Shown one piece after another: positions 46,001-57,600 of a stretch of 64,000 bases of DNA. A model generated the notes under the pieces. That model saw nothing but the letters and a program-made list of their open reading frames with translations. It had not been told where the DNA came from and ran no database searches. The stretch lies in assembly GCA_013396655.1 (NCBI GenBank), contig WBMV01004890.1, positions 1,575,025 to 1,639,024 of the forward strand. The letters are read 5' to 3'. The position numbers and the translations under genes are program-made. This DNA is from Campylorhamphus procurvoides. Its lineage: Eukaryota; Chordata; Aves; Passeriformes; Dendrocolaptidae. Numbering within the stretch: the stretch's first letter is position 1; every line of letters starts with the position of its first letter.

Positions 46001-49000
46001 TGGCAAGGCTGAGAGACACGAGACCCCTCCAGCCCTCGCCATCACTGTGTCCATTAGTCAGTCTCGCTGTTCACAGCAACGTTTGCAGACCTGTTCTCAG
46101 CATTCTGGACCTGGGAGACTGCAGCTGGCAAAAGTCCTTGACAAAATAGCCATAAAAGCATTGAAGTTATTTTTTTTGTGAGCTACTGAGCAAGAAAGAG
46201 CCAGTTTAGTGATCAGGGATATGGAAGAAGATTATCAATAGCTACTTGTCACCACCTTTAGCCCAGCTAGCAGAATGTTTTTGTTCCCCAAGGGAAAAGC
46301 AGACACAGCTCTCTGAGCCATGTTCCCTTGACCCCATGTAAAGTCCATCGATGTCACCACGGTCCCCTGAAAGTCCTGGCAAAGCCTTTGGATATGCAGA
46401 TAGCACTGAAGTTTTCCTTTGAAATACCAGAGATTTTTTGTGTCTTGCAAATGGAAGGATGTGCCACTTGCTGTGAACTCTCACAAGTGGAAGAATGACG
46501 TTTCCAAGGGCAGAAGAGTCCCCAGGGGACAGTGGGTTGTTCCTTCCACTGCTCTGTGTGCTGGAACACTCCATGACACCTTTTAAAGTTTGGAGATCTC
46601 GTGATGAGATGCCTTTCCATCTCTCATCTTTGTTTGTGACATAAGCACTGCAGTCAAAAGCAATGCTAGAGCAGTGTTGGTGGTGGCATTTGGTTGGAAT
46701 TAGTGCAGGTGATGTCTGTCTGGACACCGCTCTGAGGCAGCAGAGACCTCTGGGGACATGAGACAGATACACCATGAGCCCTCACACAGCCCTGTTCCTG
46801 AATTTGAGCCAGCACAAAGACGTGGTGGAGTGTTTATTTTCAATTCTTCCAGTCCAAGTTTTACTCCCTGAGCAGAACAAATGTTGTTTAAAACTCAGTA
46901 TCATGCGAGTGGAAGAAAAGGAAATGACAACTTGTATATTCTGCATCTCTGGGTGTAATTCATGTCATTTTTAATGCCAGTTCTCTATTTGAAGCTAATA
47001 AGGCAGATAGAATTCTCAGTACTAGAGAAGGTTTGGTACATTGATTAATTTATGTTCCCAAAGTACTTTGAGATTCTTGAGTGAAAGGAAGTAAAAACTG
47101 AGGAAAAATAATTCTCAACTTTCATATAAAATATTAAATATATTGCTAATAGGAAAAACCAGACCAAAAATATTCATCATTTCGAGTCACTCAGTTTGCA
47201 TGTAATGAACAGTGTCAGTACATGTAAGATCACAAGGAGAAGTAATTGAGGTGTTTTAGGAGGAGGTGCACACGTGTGTACGTGGTTTTGTAGTCTATAG
47301 ATGTCTGTTTGTGTAACTCATTTTTGTGGAAATTAGTCTTCCTGCAGACACACAGACTTTCTTTTAAAATTCAGTTGCATTTAATTTTCTGTTCATTTCC
47401 ATTTTATCCAGTCTCGCCTCGACTGTGTGTGATTACTTTCTCAAGCTGATTAAGATTTCTCTGTAACAATTGGTTCCTGATCTTTGATGGATCCCACTGC
47501 TCTCTCTCTGTTTGCCTCACATATGTCTGACCAGGTGTAGTGTAGTGACACTAGTCTTAGATTTAAAACTACTTAAGCTGTGGTAACAGGTTTATAATTT
47601 TTTTGGAAGTAGCAAATATGGGAGCACAGATAAGGCAGTAGACATTTTTTCATTATATTGTCTGAATTTAGTATTTCAGCTGAATTTTTAAAATAACATT
47701 TTAAATCGTAACGGTCAGGTACTTTATAAAAGAATGTACAGGCTGAGGGAGAAAAACCATTCCTAAGACATGTCTGATACATAGGAACTAAAAATTTTTA
47801 TTTGTTATCAGGTAATTGTTACCTAATTTTGTTCTAAATATTTTATTTTGCAATACAGTCTGAGGCATGAAGATAAATATTTAATGCTGCTCGAGGGATG
47901 TGTACGTAGTGAAAATTACTAGTGTGTTCTTCATCTAAGAGATCAGTCAAGTTCAAAATCTGAGAAAAAATGTAAAGTAGAACTTGTTGCAGAAGTTGAG
48001 TTTGAGGGCTCCAGTCCAATTCCCATCCCAATTCCCAGTATAAAGTGTCCCTCCAAGCACTTTGTTCCTGCAGGGAAAAATCACCTGCAGGAATTGAAGT
48101 AAACCAGAAAACAGTGTGACATCAAAACTGCAGAACACAAGCCCCATAAAAACAATTGGCTTAAGCAGGTTTTAATGTGTGATTTATGATAGTTTATTTC
48201 AAACTTAGGAGTTCATGGCATGGGATGGTAGGGAATTACTATTTTTCCTGGTACCCAAATGCCTGCTGCATTTTAGTTCTCCAAAGGATTCAGGCAAATT
48301 CAATACCTTCAAACTGCTTTTATTTGCATTGCTTTACAGGCCTTCTTTCCAGGGCTCTCACAAATGTCACACTGTGGAATCCAAAACATCTCAATAAAGT
48401 TCACAGCTGAGCTTCGATGTTCAGCAGAAATTCTTTGATAGAGCAAATCAAAATGCAAGCATAAAAGGAACGAGGCACTTCTGTTCAGGGAGCAAGGAAG
48501 GGTCTGTCATCACACACTGACCAATTTGGGGGGATAGTTGAATAAAGGATAGAAACCCAACCCTCAGAGAGCCCAGCAGGTGCAGATTTCAGAGCAGCTG
48601 ATACATGAACAGCCTGTCTCATTTTTGGTTCAGAACTGCCCGTGGTGGCCTCTCGCTTTGAAATCAGGGGTTTAGGAATGGACAGCAGGACAAGGAAAGG
48701 GGTCGTACATGTGGGGAATCAAATCACACCATACAGCAGATTGACCTGCAGTCTGCCACATTGTCATGAAAACAAGGTAATCTCTTCCTTGTGCTTTTAG
48801 CATTAGTGCTCCCTCAAACCAGCACTCAGGATAAAAATAATAACAAAAAAATAGGGGAAAAAAAGATGCTATATTTAACAGTCAAAAAGCAGGAGAGAGT
48901 ACAGATAAGTTTTTATCCTCTCCCACCTCTCTCCCTGTGGCAGAGGCTGCAGCAAGTGAGCAGCTTGCATTGCCTCCTCTCTGCCTCGCTGTTCATTGCC

Positions 49001-49663
49001 TCAGTTTGCATTGCTGGCCTCACTTTACGTACCTGCAACCAGTATGTGCCTCTTACACATTATTGGTTTGTAGAAATCCAGTGCTCTGAGGTGAGAGAGC
49101 ATTTTGTCTGGTGCCTCGTGTGTGCTCAGGGGAGAGAGCAGGCGGGGGTATGGAAACCTCATCCCTGCCTGGTCCCACTGCTTGTGTGACACAATTGCTG
49201 CTGGCAGGGAGGTGACCAGGAGCAAGGAGGGAAATGTCCTCTTCCCTTTGTGAGCACTTGAAAAAAATCAGGAAGAATGTTCCTCAAGCAAGCTGACAGT
49301 TCAAAGCCTGGAGTTTCTAATGAGCTGTCAGGATATGTAAAACTTCTGTTTATTCTGGGGCTGATGTGGCATTATCAGCTGCACAATTGATTTCCAAACC
49401 CAACCTGCTCCAAATCTTCAAAGCCAGAAAGGTTTACACATGTTAGGGATGAAAGTGGTTCTGCCAAGCACAGTGGTAGAAGGGGAAACAGCTTGTAAAA
49501 GTAGCTGAAAGTGCTTTTCTGAAGAGAGTGAGTTTTTATTTGTGAAATCCAAACAGAAAATGCACAAAAGTTGCTGTAGTAAAAACGTAGTGCTGTTACA
49601 GTGAAGGCTGAGACATTGTTCATGCTTCAGCAGAATATCTTGGGTGAATGGAGCCTTCCAATT

Positions 49664-49690
49664 AAAAAAAAAAAAAAAAGGAAAAAAAAA
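49664..49690 (+). repeat. Poly-A tract (A16 GG A9)
   Basis: Sixteen A residues (49664-49679), GG, then nine A residues (49682-49690). No retroposed gene body, polyadenylation signal or target-site duplication was identified beside it, so it is listed as a simple A-rich run. Confidence 0.9.
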
Positions 49691-50597
49691 TCAATGTATT
49701 AAAGCAAACACTTCAGCAAAAGAGTGGATTTTATTCAAAGCTGAGCGAGCTGATGCTGTCCTGTCCAGCTCTTTGTCCAGGGGGGTAGGTGGGGAGGCAC
49801 CACCACAGCCCCCTGTCCCAGAGGGTGCAGGGGGGATTCTAATTGGGCCGTAAATCGTGTCTGTGTTATCTGCAGAGCGGGCTCTGCCTCTTAATTGGCA
49901 TGCTGAGATCATTTTGAAATGGTTGATATAACACCGTGGTCCATTGAACAGGAAGCTCTGCTGTTTTCACAGTTTGATAATCAATGCATCACTGCACACA
50001 ATTCCTTTCCAATGTGTGTTTGTTTGTCCTGTTTGCTTAATTGAACAGCTGGAATTACTGTTACATACAACTGAATGTTAATTCATGGAAGAAGAGAATT
50101 TTGCTTCTTCATTATGATTTTATGTATAAATTGGAAACCTCTGTAACATTAAGTGCTAATTGAGTGCACAAATTCTTAGGTTCAATCATCCAGGCACAAT
50201 AAATCATGTTTTGTACCAAAAAAAGGAATTGATTATTAGCTGAGTTTGTCTTTTAAGTTCAGCATTGCTTTATGAAAATAGATGCACACCTTGTTTGTAA
50301 GAACAATTGCTCCTTGAAAACTTGGAGAAGGATACAGTATTGTCTTGTAAAGAAGCTTGCACTGCTCATTACAGTTCATTGCTTTCTCCTGATCTCGGGG
50401 ACAAATCTTAAAAAGTTTTGCTGTGATAAATTTTGCTCGAAATATTTCCTTTAACACTTCCCTGACCTGTTTCGTGTGCATTGTAACCCCTCCACTGAAT
50501 TGCAGCATGCCAGTACTCTTTCAGCTGTTGCTAAATTTTGCAAAATGTGTTTTGAAGTGCTGTAGCAACCCAGTTAGAGCGTGAGTTTGTGTTTCAG

Positions 50598-50662
50598 GGT
50601 GGTTATGCTGCCTACCGGTATGCCCAGCCTGCCACTGCCACTGCAGCTGCCTACAGTGACAG
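50598..50662 (+). CDS. RBFOX1: RBFOX1 coding exon, 65 nt (GGYAAYRYAQPATATAAAYSD)
   Basis: The acceptor TGTGTTTCAG ends at 50597 and the donor GTAAGA starts at 50663. The exon is entered in phase 0 and encodes GGYAAYRYAQ followed by PATATAAAYSD, ending with AG of a split codon. In this gene the next base decides the C-terminus. Joining T gives Ser-Tyr-Gly (the SYGRVYAADPYHH tail ending in the nuclear RFAPY signal). Joining the A53 exon gives Arg-Asn and a shifted, mainly cytoplasmic tail. Neither downstream exon is in the window. From memory the mammalian peptide has AQPTPATAAAYSD where this has AQPATATAAAYSD, a small change in the Ala/Thr/Pro-rich linker. Confidence 0.95.
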
Positions 50663-53600
50663 GTAAGACCTCCTTTACTGCTCATCAATATCTGACCAGT
50701 GGAAGTTGAAGATGATTCTCTCAATTTGCCTTGTTGAAGTCTCATAACTTGTCTTGTTGCTCTGCAGATAATTGTGATCTCTAAAGCAGGCTGTTTTATT
50801 ATAATCCATGAATAGCCATAAATTGAGAGATTTTTGGTGGCCTTAATTGAGAATCCGGCATGAGATGTGCACATTCCCAAGCTGTAGATCATCCAGTTAA
50901 CACCTGTGACCCCTGTCCAATGTAGATAAATATATGTACAGATTCACAATGATCTGCTACTGAAGATCATTATTTGTCTTAGGAGTATTATTTCAGTTGA
51001 TTTAGAACCTTGAACCTATTGAGTGCCCTCAATTCTCATTGACTTTGTTTTGGTCAGTGGAAATTGAGAATGAACTGTGTCTAAGCTTGAACTGTCCAAT
51101 GCAAAACAATATTTTTTTTTCCATTTGCTTTCTTTCCAGGCATTTGATCTATTTTTTTTTTCAATACTAACCAAAAAATATTTCTACTTCTTTTGGTCTG
51201 TATTTTTATCCTCAAAATGTAAACCACTTTTGGTGGAAATAATATCAGGACTGAAAGATTATTCAAATCTGCACATGCAAAGACTTAACTTTTATCAGCT
51301 AAGAGCGATGTCACACACATTACAGTGTCTTCTGGAAAGATGAACACTGGGGCCCCTTGCAAGCCAGTGTTTAAATTGCTGTTGACTTCAGTAGGAATAG
51401 GATTTTGTCAAATTGCATCAAATTAAGTCTTTGCAGTGTGTGGCCATGATTTTGTAATGAGCAGGAAGAACAGCCCATGTTTTCCTTACAAGCCTTACCA
51501 TTCAAATCTCTTCTCCCTTTAATGATGTCCAAGTGCTTGGAGAGTGTGCAGCTGTAAAGGGAGGATCTATATCCTGACAGACAGGCACACACCCATAGTT
51601 TGCTTCACAACAGAAATGAGAAGTAAACTCCCACTTCTAAATACCTGATACAAGAACATTTCCCTTGGAATCATGGAAGTAATTCCTTAAGCCTTGAGTA
51701 CGTAGTGAAAAATTTGTTTAGGTGCTAAATTAGGCCATGTTATAAATGTTTCTGTTTCTTAAAGAAATCAACAGATTCAGAAATTTCAGTGCACAATTTC
51801 TTAGATTGAAGTGCTGTTCATGGATTCTGTATTTTCAGAACCAAGTCCCATGGTATGAATGTTACAATGCTATGCATGCATATTTGCCTTTCAAGTGCTT
51901 ATTATTCTGGGTAATGAAGATATATTTTTTTAAAGTTATGTGAATAAAATAATTTGCATGTATGGCTGAGGCATGCTGTGTCAGACAGGTAAGCAAGCTA
52001 CTTTCTCTTAATTTTGGGTCAGTAATATCAACTAGATATGTGCTGGATGCACTTTGTTTGCAATGTACTGTTCCTACTTAGGGTAACCTGCCCAGGTGAA
52101 GTGCTACTCGATAGTTTCATTTCATTTCCACAAAGGGGTGTTAGCATGTCGCAGCTCTAGTATTTTCCTGTGAGCTTACAATGCAAACCAATTCCTGCTT
52201 CTAAAATCTTACAAAACCAAAAGGACACAATTTAAAAAATAACCTCCTGTGGTTAGTCAGGTTTTGCCCGCTCAGGTGTCCCTGGATCATTATGTAGGGT
52301 GTTTATTCCTATGAATTAAACCTATCCAGGATACAGAGAACGCGAACAATATCAAGATGACTTTTAAATGCTTTAATATGAATCCATGTGCCTTCTCATA
52401 AAACAAATCACCTGCTGTAAGATAAAATCTCAGCTGGATACACGTTCTACTGTGGCAGAGAGTCAACATCACACAGAGTTATGCAGCCAAAAAAGGTGAA
52501 GGATTTGGCTAGGAAGATAGTGCTCTTAAATGCTGTAAAGGAGGCTTGAGATGTGAGATGGCATCAGTAGTAATGCAGTTCTTAGAATCCTTAATTATTT
52601 TTGAAAAAATTGTCTAATTTTCAGATACACTTTGTGTCTAATTAGAACTGTAATAACCTGTCTTTGCTTGCCTAATTTTAAATATCTGAAATGAATTTTT
52701 GTATCTTTTGGATTTTTTTTAATTTAGCTTCTTGTTTCAAATGTGTTTAACCCTCATCTTCGATCTGCTTCCCCCAAATGAATATGGTTTCTTGTCTTAA
52801 TTACAAATCTCGTTACTGAATTTCCTTCTGAGAGAATCCCAAAACTAGCACAGAGAACAAAACAAATAGCAATCTGCTCAAACATTTCTTTGCATGTGGG
52901 AAACTATGTGCAAACATGGATACCTCTGATTGCTCACAACTGCAGTGTGTTTAATTTGATTAGCTTTCTGTTCCTTTTTAAAATTAGTTTAATTTAGCAA
53001 CTTTTGTGAAATCACTAATACTGAAAGTGCTGAAATATAGATGAGTGCAACTGCTCCTACCTTTTCTTCTCAGTGTAGTGATCACCTACACTCCTCTGAC
53101 AACACTGAAGATTCCATATCTCCTTATACTCTTAGTGTTCACCTGAGCCCCTATTTAATTTAATTACACATGAACTATTTTTACTGTTTATGTTAAACAA
53201 AAGATGCCCAGAGAAATTAACTGAGGGCCAGTGAGTATTTGTTATTGAAGCAGTGGCATATTATGGAAATACTACTTCACACTAATTTAAAAAATAAGAA
53301 AAGCTTTATTTTTTTTGAATCATCACTCATATCCATGATGAATGGCAGTGTTCCATATTTGAAATGGTTCTTAAGTCAGGAGATGGAAAGAGGAAATCTT
53401 TAGATTGGAGACAAGTTCTGGTAAATTTAAAATAGAGGTTAACAGAAAGATTTGGGACTCCAGAATCAATACACCAAGTCGATGGATAATGATCACTGTA
53501 AAAGGGCTCTATTGTGAAGAAATGCAATGGTATCCTTGTTTGTCACAGTTGGAAATACTGCTGGAAATAGGCAAGGAACAGAGATCCAGGGGAGAGGCAG

Positions 53601-54600
53601 GTGGCGAGGCAATACCATTGAGCCAGTCAGTGCAAACCCCTCAGATCATGATGCTCATAAACCCAAGTTCACAAGGGAGGCACCTTGCAGAGCCCTCCAG
53701 TCAACTCTTAGCATCATAAACCAAACCCAACAAACAGGTATATTTTGTTTTATTTATGAAGCAATACAATCGCTGAACATATCTTGAAAAAAATTCAGAA
53801 TTGAATTTTTATGCCATGTGATCTATCATCATACTAAATTACAGGTAAAGATTTGAAGGTCTTTGCATAAGTGGATGAAAAAAATCATGTTTAACTTGTC
53901 AAGATGTAAAATATTTATGATAATTTTTCTCAGTAGTATAACTGCTTCAAGGGGACCTACTGGTCTATACACGTTCCTCACCATCCAGAGCTTTGCCTGC
54001 CAGACTGTTTAAACTGAGCATGTTTGGAAAAAACCAGCTGTAAGGACAGTGCAAAAGTCACTAAATCAGATGTCAGTAAAATATTTGTACAGGTTTTATT
54101 CATCTTTCATGCAGCATTTTTTAAAAAATAAATAAAAGCTAGCTGTTAGGTTTGTGTCCCAGTCTAAAGCCAAGCTGGCCAAGTCATGAAGTTGTCTATT
54201 GCTGAGCAGAAGGAGTCACAGCATGGCAGTGGGGCGTATTGTCATTTTGTCCTTGCATGTTCCCTCGGTGTCGCTGGTATGTGTGTGATGCTCCTCTGGG
54301 TTTGACAGATCCATCCCACAGCTCAGTGAATGGCTTGCTTGCCTGAGGCCTCTGGGCACACTGACTGCCACGGGTTGGCTCTCGGGTTGTGTTCTCTGAC
54401 TTGATTGTTGCATCTTCGGCCGGAGTGGGAAACACGTTCCTGCCTTGCCCATGAGCGCTGTCAGCAATGTTCCTGCAGGTGGCTGGGGTGGTGTGGGGGT
54501 CCAGCCCCGGGCACAGGCAGCCCTGTGGCACAGGCACACTCACCCTGTGCTGCTTGGCCCCCCCGTGCCACACAGGTGTGTTTCGGTATGGATGGCTGCG

Positions 54601-54616
54601 CATCCATCCATCCATC

Positions 54617-54647
<31 letters not shown>

Positions 54648-54680
54648 GTGCCATCCATCACACCTACACACACACACACA
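54601..54680. repeat. Compound (CATC)n-(CA)n microsatellite
   Basis: About four CATC units (54601-54617) run into a CA run (54617-54645), then a CCATCCATCA spacer and a second CA run (54667-54680). All long open frames over this locus, which give His/Thr or Val/Cys repeats, are repeat artefacts. Confidence 0.95.
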
Positions 54681-57600
54681 TATTTTGCTTTGAGATAATT
54701 CCCCTCTTCCAACAGTGTCAAATTTAAACCTCACTCCAAGCGATGGGAAGATTCCCATTGGTTTCTTGGTTGTCTGGATTAGATCCCTCATCACTGGAAG
54801 CTTTTTTTTCCCCCACTATTTTGTTTTTAAAGAAAATAAGGCATATTCCAAGCTGTTTTGCAAACAACACTTCATAGTATAAAATATATTTTATTTTATT
54901 TCCTCCACTCTCCCTTTGTGTTACATGTTCTGTGGGCATACCTAGGATTTTATATGAAATTTGAGAGAGGAGGTTTTGTTGTATAGAAATTATGTACCTT
55001 CCAGATCTGAAATCCTGATATTTTCATAGCTTACACTTTTAGCGTGTCTATGTGTACTATTCAGTTTTGTCAAAGTAGTAGTGTCTGCAGAGTTAGAGTT
55101 TAATATATTTTCCACTTCTCCTTGGGCGCATAGCTGAGAAGAATACTTGATATTCGTGGTTAGATGACTCTAAAACAGAACAGGTACAGGTGTAATTGGA
55201 AACATACTCACTGAAGAATTAAAACTTAGAATAAAAAGTGAAAATACACAGAATATAAAATGTGTGTCTGTAGCTGGAGGGTTTTTTAAATATATTTTAA
55301 CAATTGGTTCTTCTATTTTATAAATAAACAATGAAAACCACTGTAGCTTTATTCAAATTATTTTATCTTATTGAGGATCTTACTAGAGATCTATATCAAA
55401 AAATAAGGTTTTGAATGCATATAAAATATAATAGCAGCTTCAGCCAGAATTTAATTTTCCATTACATAATTTTATAGAAGCATAAATATTTTAAAATGTA
55501 GTGCTTCATTCATTTCATGGTTCTACTTTTAAGATTTAGGAGAAAAAGCTATAATTTATAAATGAATCAGGTTAGAAGAGGAAAAAAATTAGAATACAGT
55601 GACAACTTTAGCAGCCTTCTACTCCCAGCTGGAATCTTCAGACCTTTTTTGCATTTTACTCTGCCAGTGGAGTCTTGAGAAATGGAAAGGTCTGGGGGCC
55701 AAGGAACAGGAATTGTGTAGCCCAGGTTCCAGGCTACTCACATTCTGAAGATGAGCAGGCTCAGTTAAGCAGGGACAGAGGTTTTGTTTGGCTTTTGGAT
55801 CAGCAATAATGGAGCATATGTTTAACACTTTTGCACATGCTTAGGTTTGGTCTGGTGGTGGTTGGTCTAGCTTTTTTTCTGGGTATCCCGGATGGTAGCT
55901 AAAACTTGCTTGTTCCCTATTTTTGCAAGTAAAAATCGAATAATTCACTCAGCTGTTACTGAGAAGTGATGAATTTGGCCATCTACCTATTAGACATTGT
56001 CTGTCTGATCTGTGGCAAACTGGTGGTTCACTCTCATCGTGTTAATATTTCATAATCCGTATTCATCCTTCAGATCACAGTGTTGGGTATAAATAGAGTA
56101 TATGACTCATGCTCTAACCATAATAGTGCCCTTTAGCGAACGAATTAGAAAGTAAAAGTGGGTGATTTTCAATAATGAAAAGGTAGTAGGAAAAAAGAAA
56201 AATAATCAGATTTTGAAATTGTATGAGCAGGGATTTTTAATGTAGTAAGGAACTTCCTGAAACAGGGGTTTCCTGCAATAAAAATGTGTTGTACAGAGTC
56301 CTTTCCAGTGATTGAAACATGGCTCAGTCTAGACCATTGTAGGTACAGCGCTTTTGGGGGAGACATAGTGAGTCATATCCATGTAGGAAAACACTGAAAG
56401 CAATCCCATTTCATAAAAATACAATCTTCTCCCAGTTCCAGAGAGTACATTTTAGTACATTCCTTTAATGTTGGGGCGAATTAACATGTTTGCTGATGCT
56501 TCAAAGGCTCGATTCATCTGTGTGTAGAGGGATTATTCACGTGGTATCCGTGGAACTCCTAAAGCTCCTCCACTAGTTCAGAACTGAGGTGGGACAGGAG
56601 TGAGAAAGCTTAATGGTAATGCCAAGAATTCTGGTAAACACCAGTTATTCAACTTTTATCCTCTCAGAGCTTGTTGCCCTCATACTCTGCCTCTACTTCT
56701 CTTGAGAAATTTTCATACATAGCATACATAGTTTTTTTTCTAAAAAGAAGGGGGAAGAGGATTGGTTAACACCTTTAAAGTAGAGTTTTTCTCATTGCTA
56801 GCTCATACGGACTGCTTTGCTCTCAGAGGGTATTGGAAGAAAGTATTTGAGGGTGTTGTATCCAGCAGACTGGATAAATGTGGTGTTGGGGACTTCCTGA
56901 AACATTGATTCCTAATGCAACAGACCAAAACTGTTCCAGTCTATTGGGTCAATGCCTGTGACATGATAGACCATAACAGTTCCTTTGGACATGTCAGTGG
57001 CTAATTATACACTTTTTAGTTCTCAGATCATTGACTTGATAGACCACAAAGAGGCAGATTAGAACGTGCTCTGAGTATTGTCAACCTGAGTGCTTTAAAA
57101 GCAAGGAGGAATTAAGAGCATTGTGCGAGGGCCAGAGAGAGGATGAAGGAAGGAAACGTTATTAATAAAAACTGGGATGACATGGATATAGTCTGGATGG
57201 CTTAGCCGTGTAATTTGCAAATTTGTGCTCCAGGCAAGGTGAGGAAGTATTAGAAGAACAAACTTTAAATAACAATGTTGAAGAAATTAATCAAGAAAGA
57301 GGCAATTTACACTCTTGCATGTTTTTGCTGTAGCGTTTCCCACCTCAAAGGAGTCTAAAGCATTTGATTAGGTATTTAAATGGATTTTTTTTTCCACATA
57401 CCTTTGGGCTTGTCAAGTTTCTAATACTCTAAGAACCCACCTGGGGCAAACATCAGATTATAAGAATACAGCAGGAATGGGAATAGAACTTGTACCCATG
57501 TATCCTAAAGAACCTTTTTCTGCAAACTGCTGTAGGGTGTTTCATATCTGTGCATTAAAAAAGTAAGTCTTCATTTAAACCAAACATGTACCAGCCTTTA

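Larger units (their letters stand above)
43012..50597 (+). other. RBFOX1: RBFOX1 intron of about 7.6 kb
   Basis: AT-rich, with no recognised mobile element. It was searched by eye for the M43 exon (VYQEPVYGNKLLQ) without success. It includes an antisense open frame of 177 codons at 46242-46775 with no recognisable similarity, an A-rich run at 49664-49690, and a conserved-looking stretch at about 49840-50070. It ends in TGTGTTTCAG. Confidence 0.8.

Noticed and set aside
49664..49690. Poly-A run as a possible processed pseudogene tail
   Set aside because: No gene-like sequence, AATAAA signal at proper spacing or target-site duplication was seen.
50521..50892. Minus-strand open frame of 123 codons over the 65-nt exon
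   Set aside because: It is the antisense shadow of the real exon and its flanks, with no motif.
54196..54727. Several open frames of 80-150 codons on both strands
   Set aside because: They are produced by the CATC/CA repeat and the GC-richer flank and encode His/Thr or Val/Cys runs.
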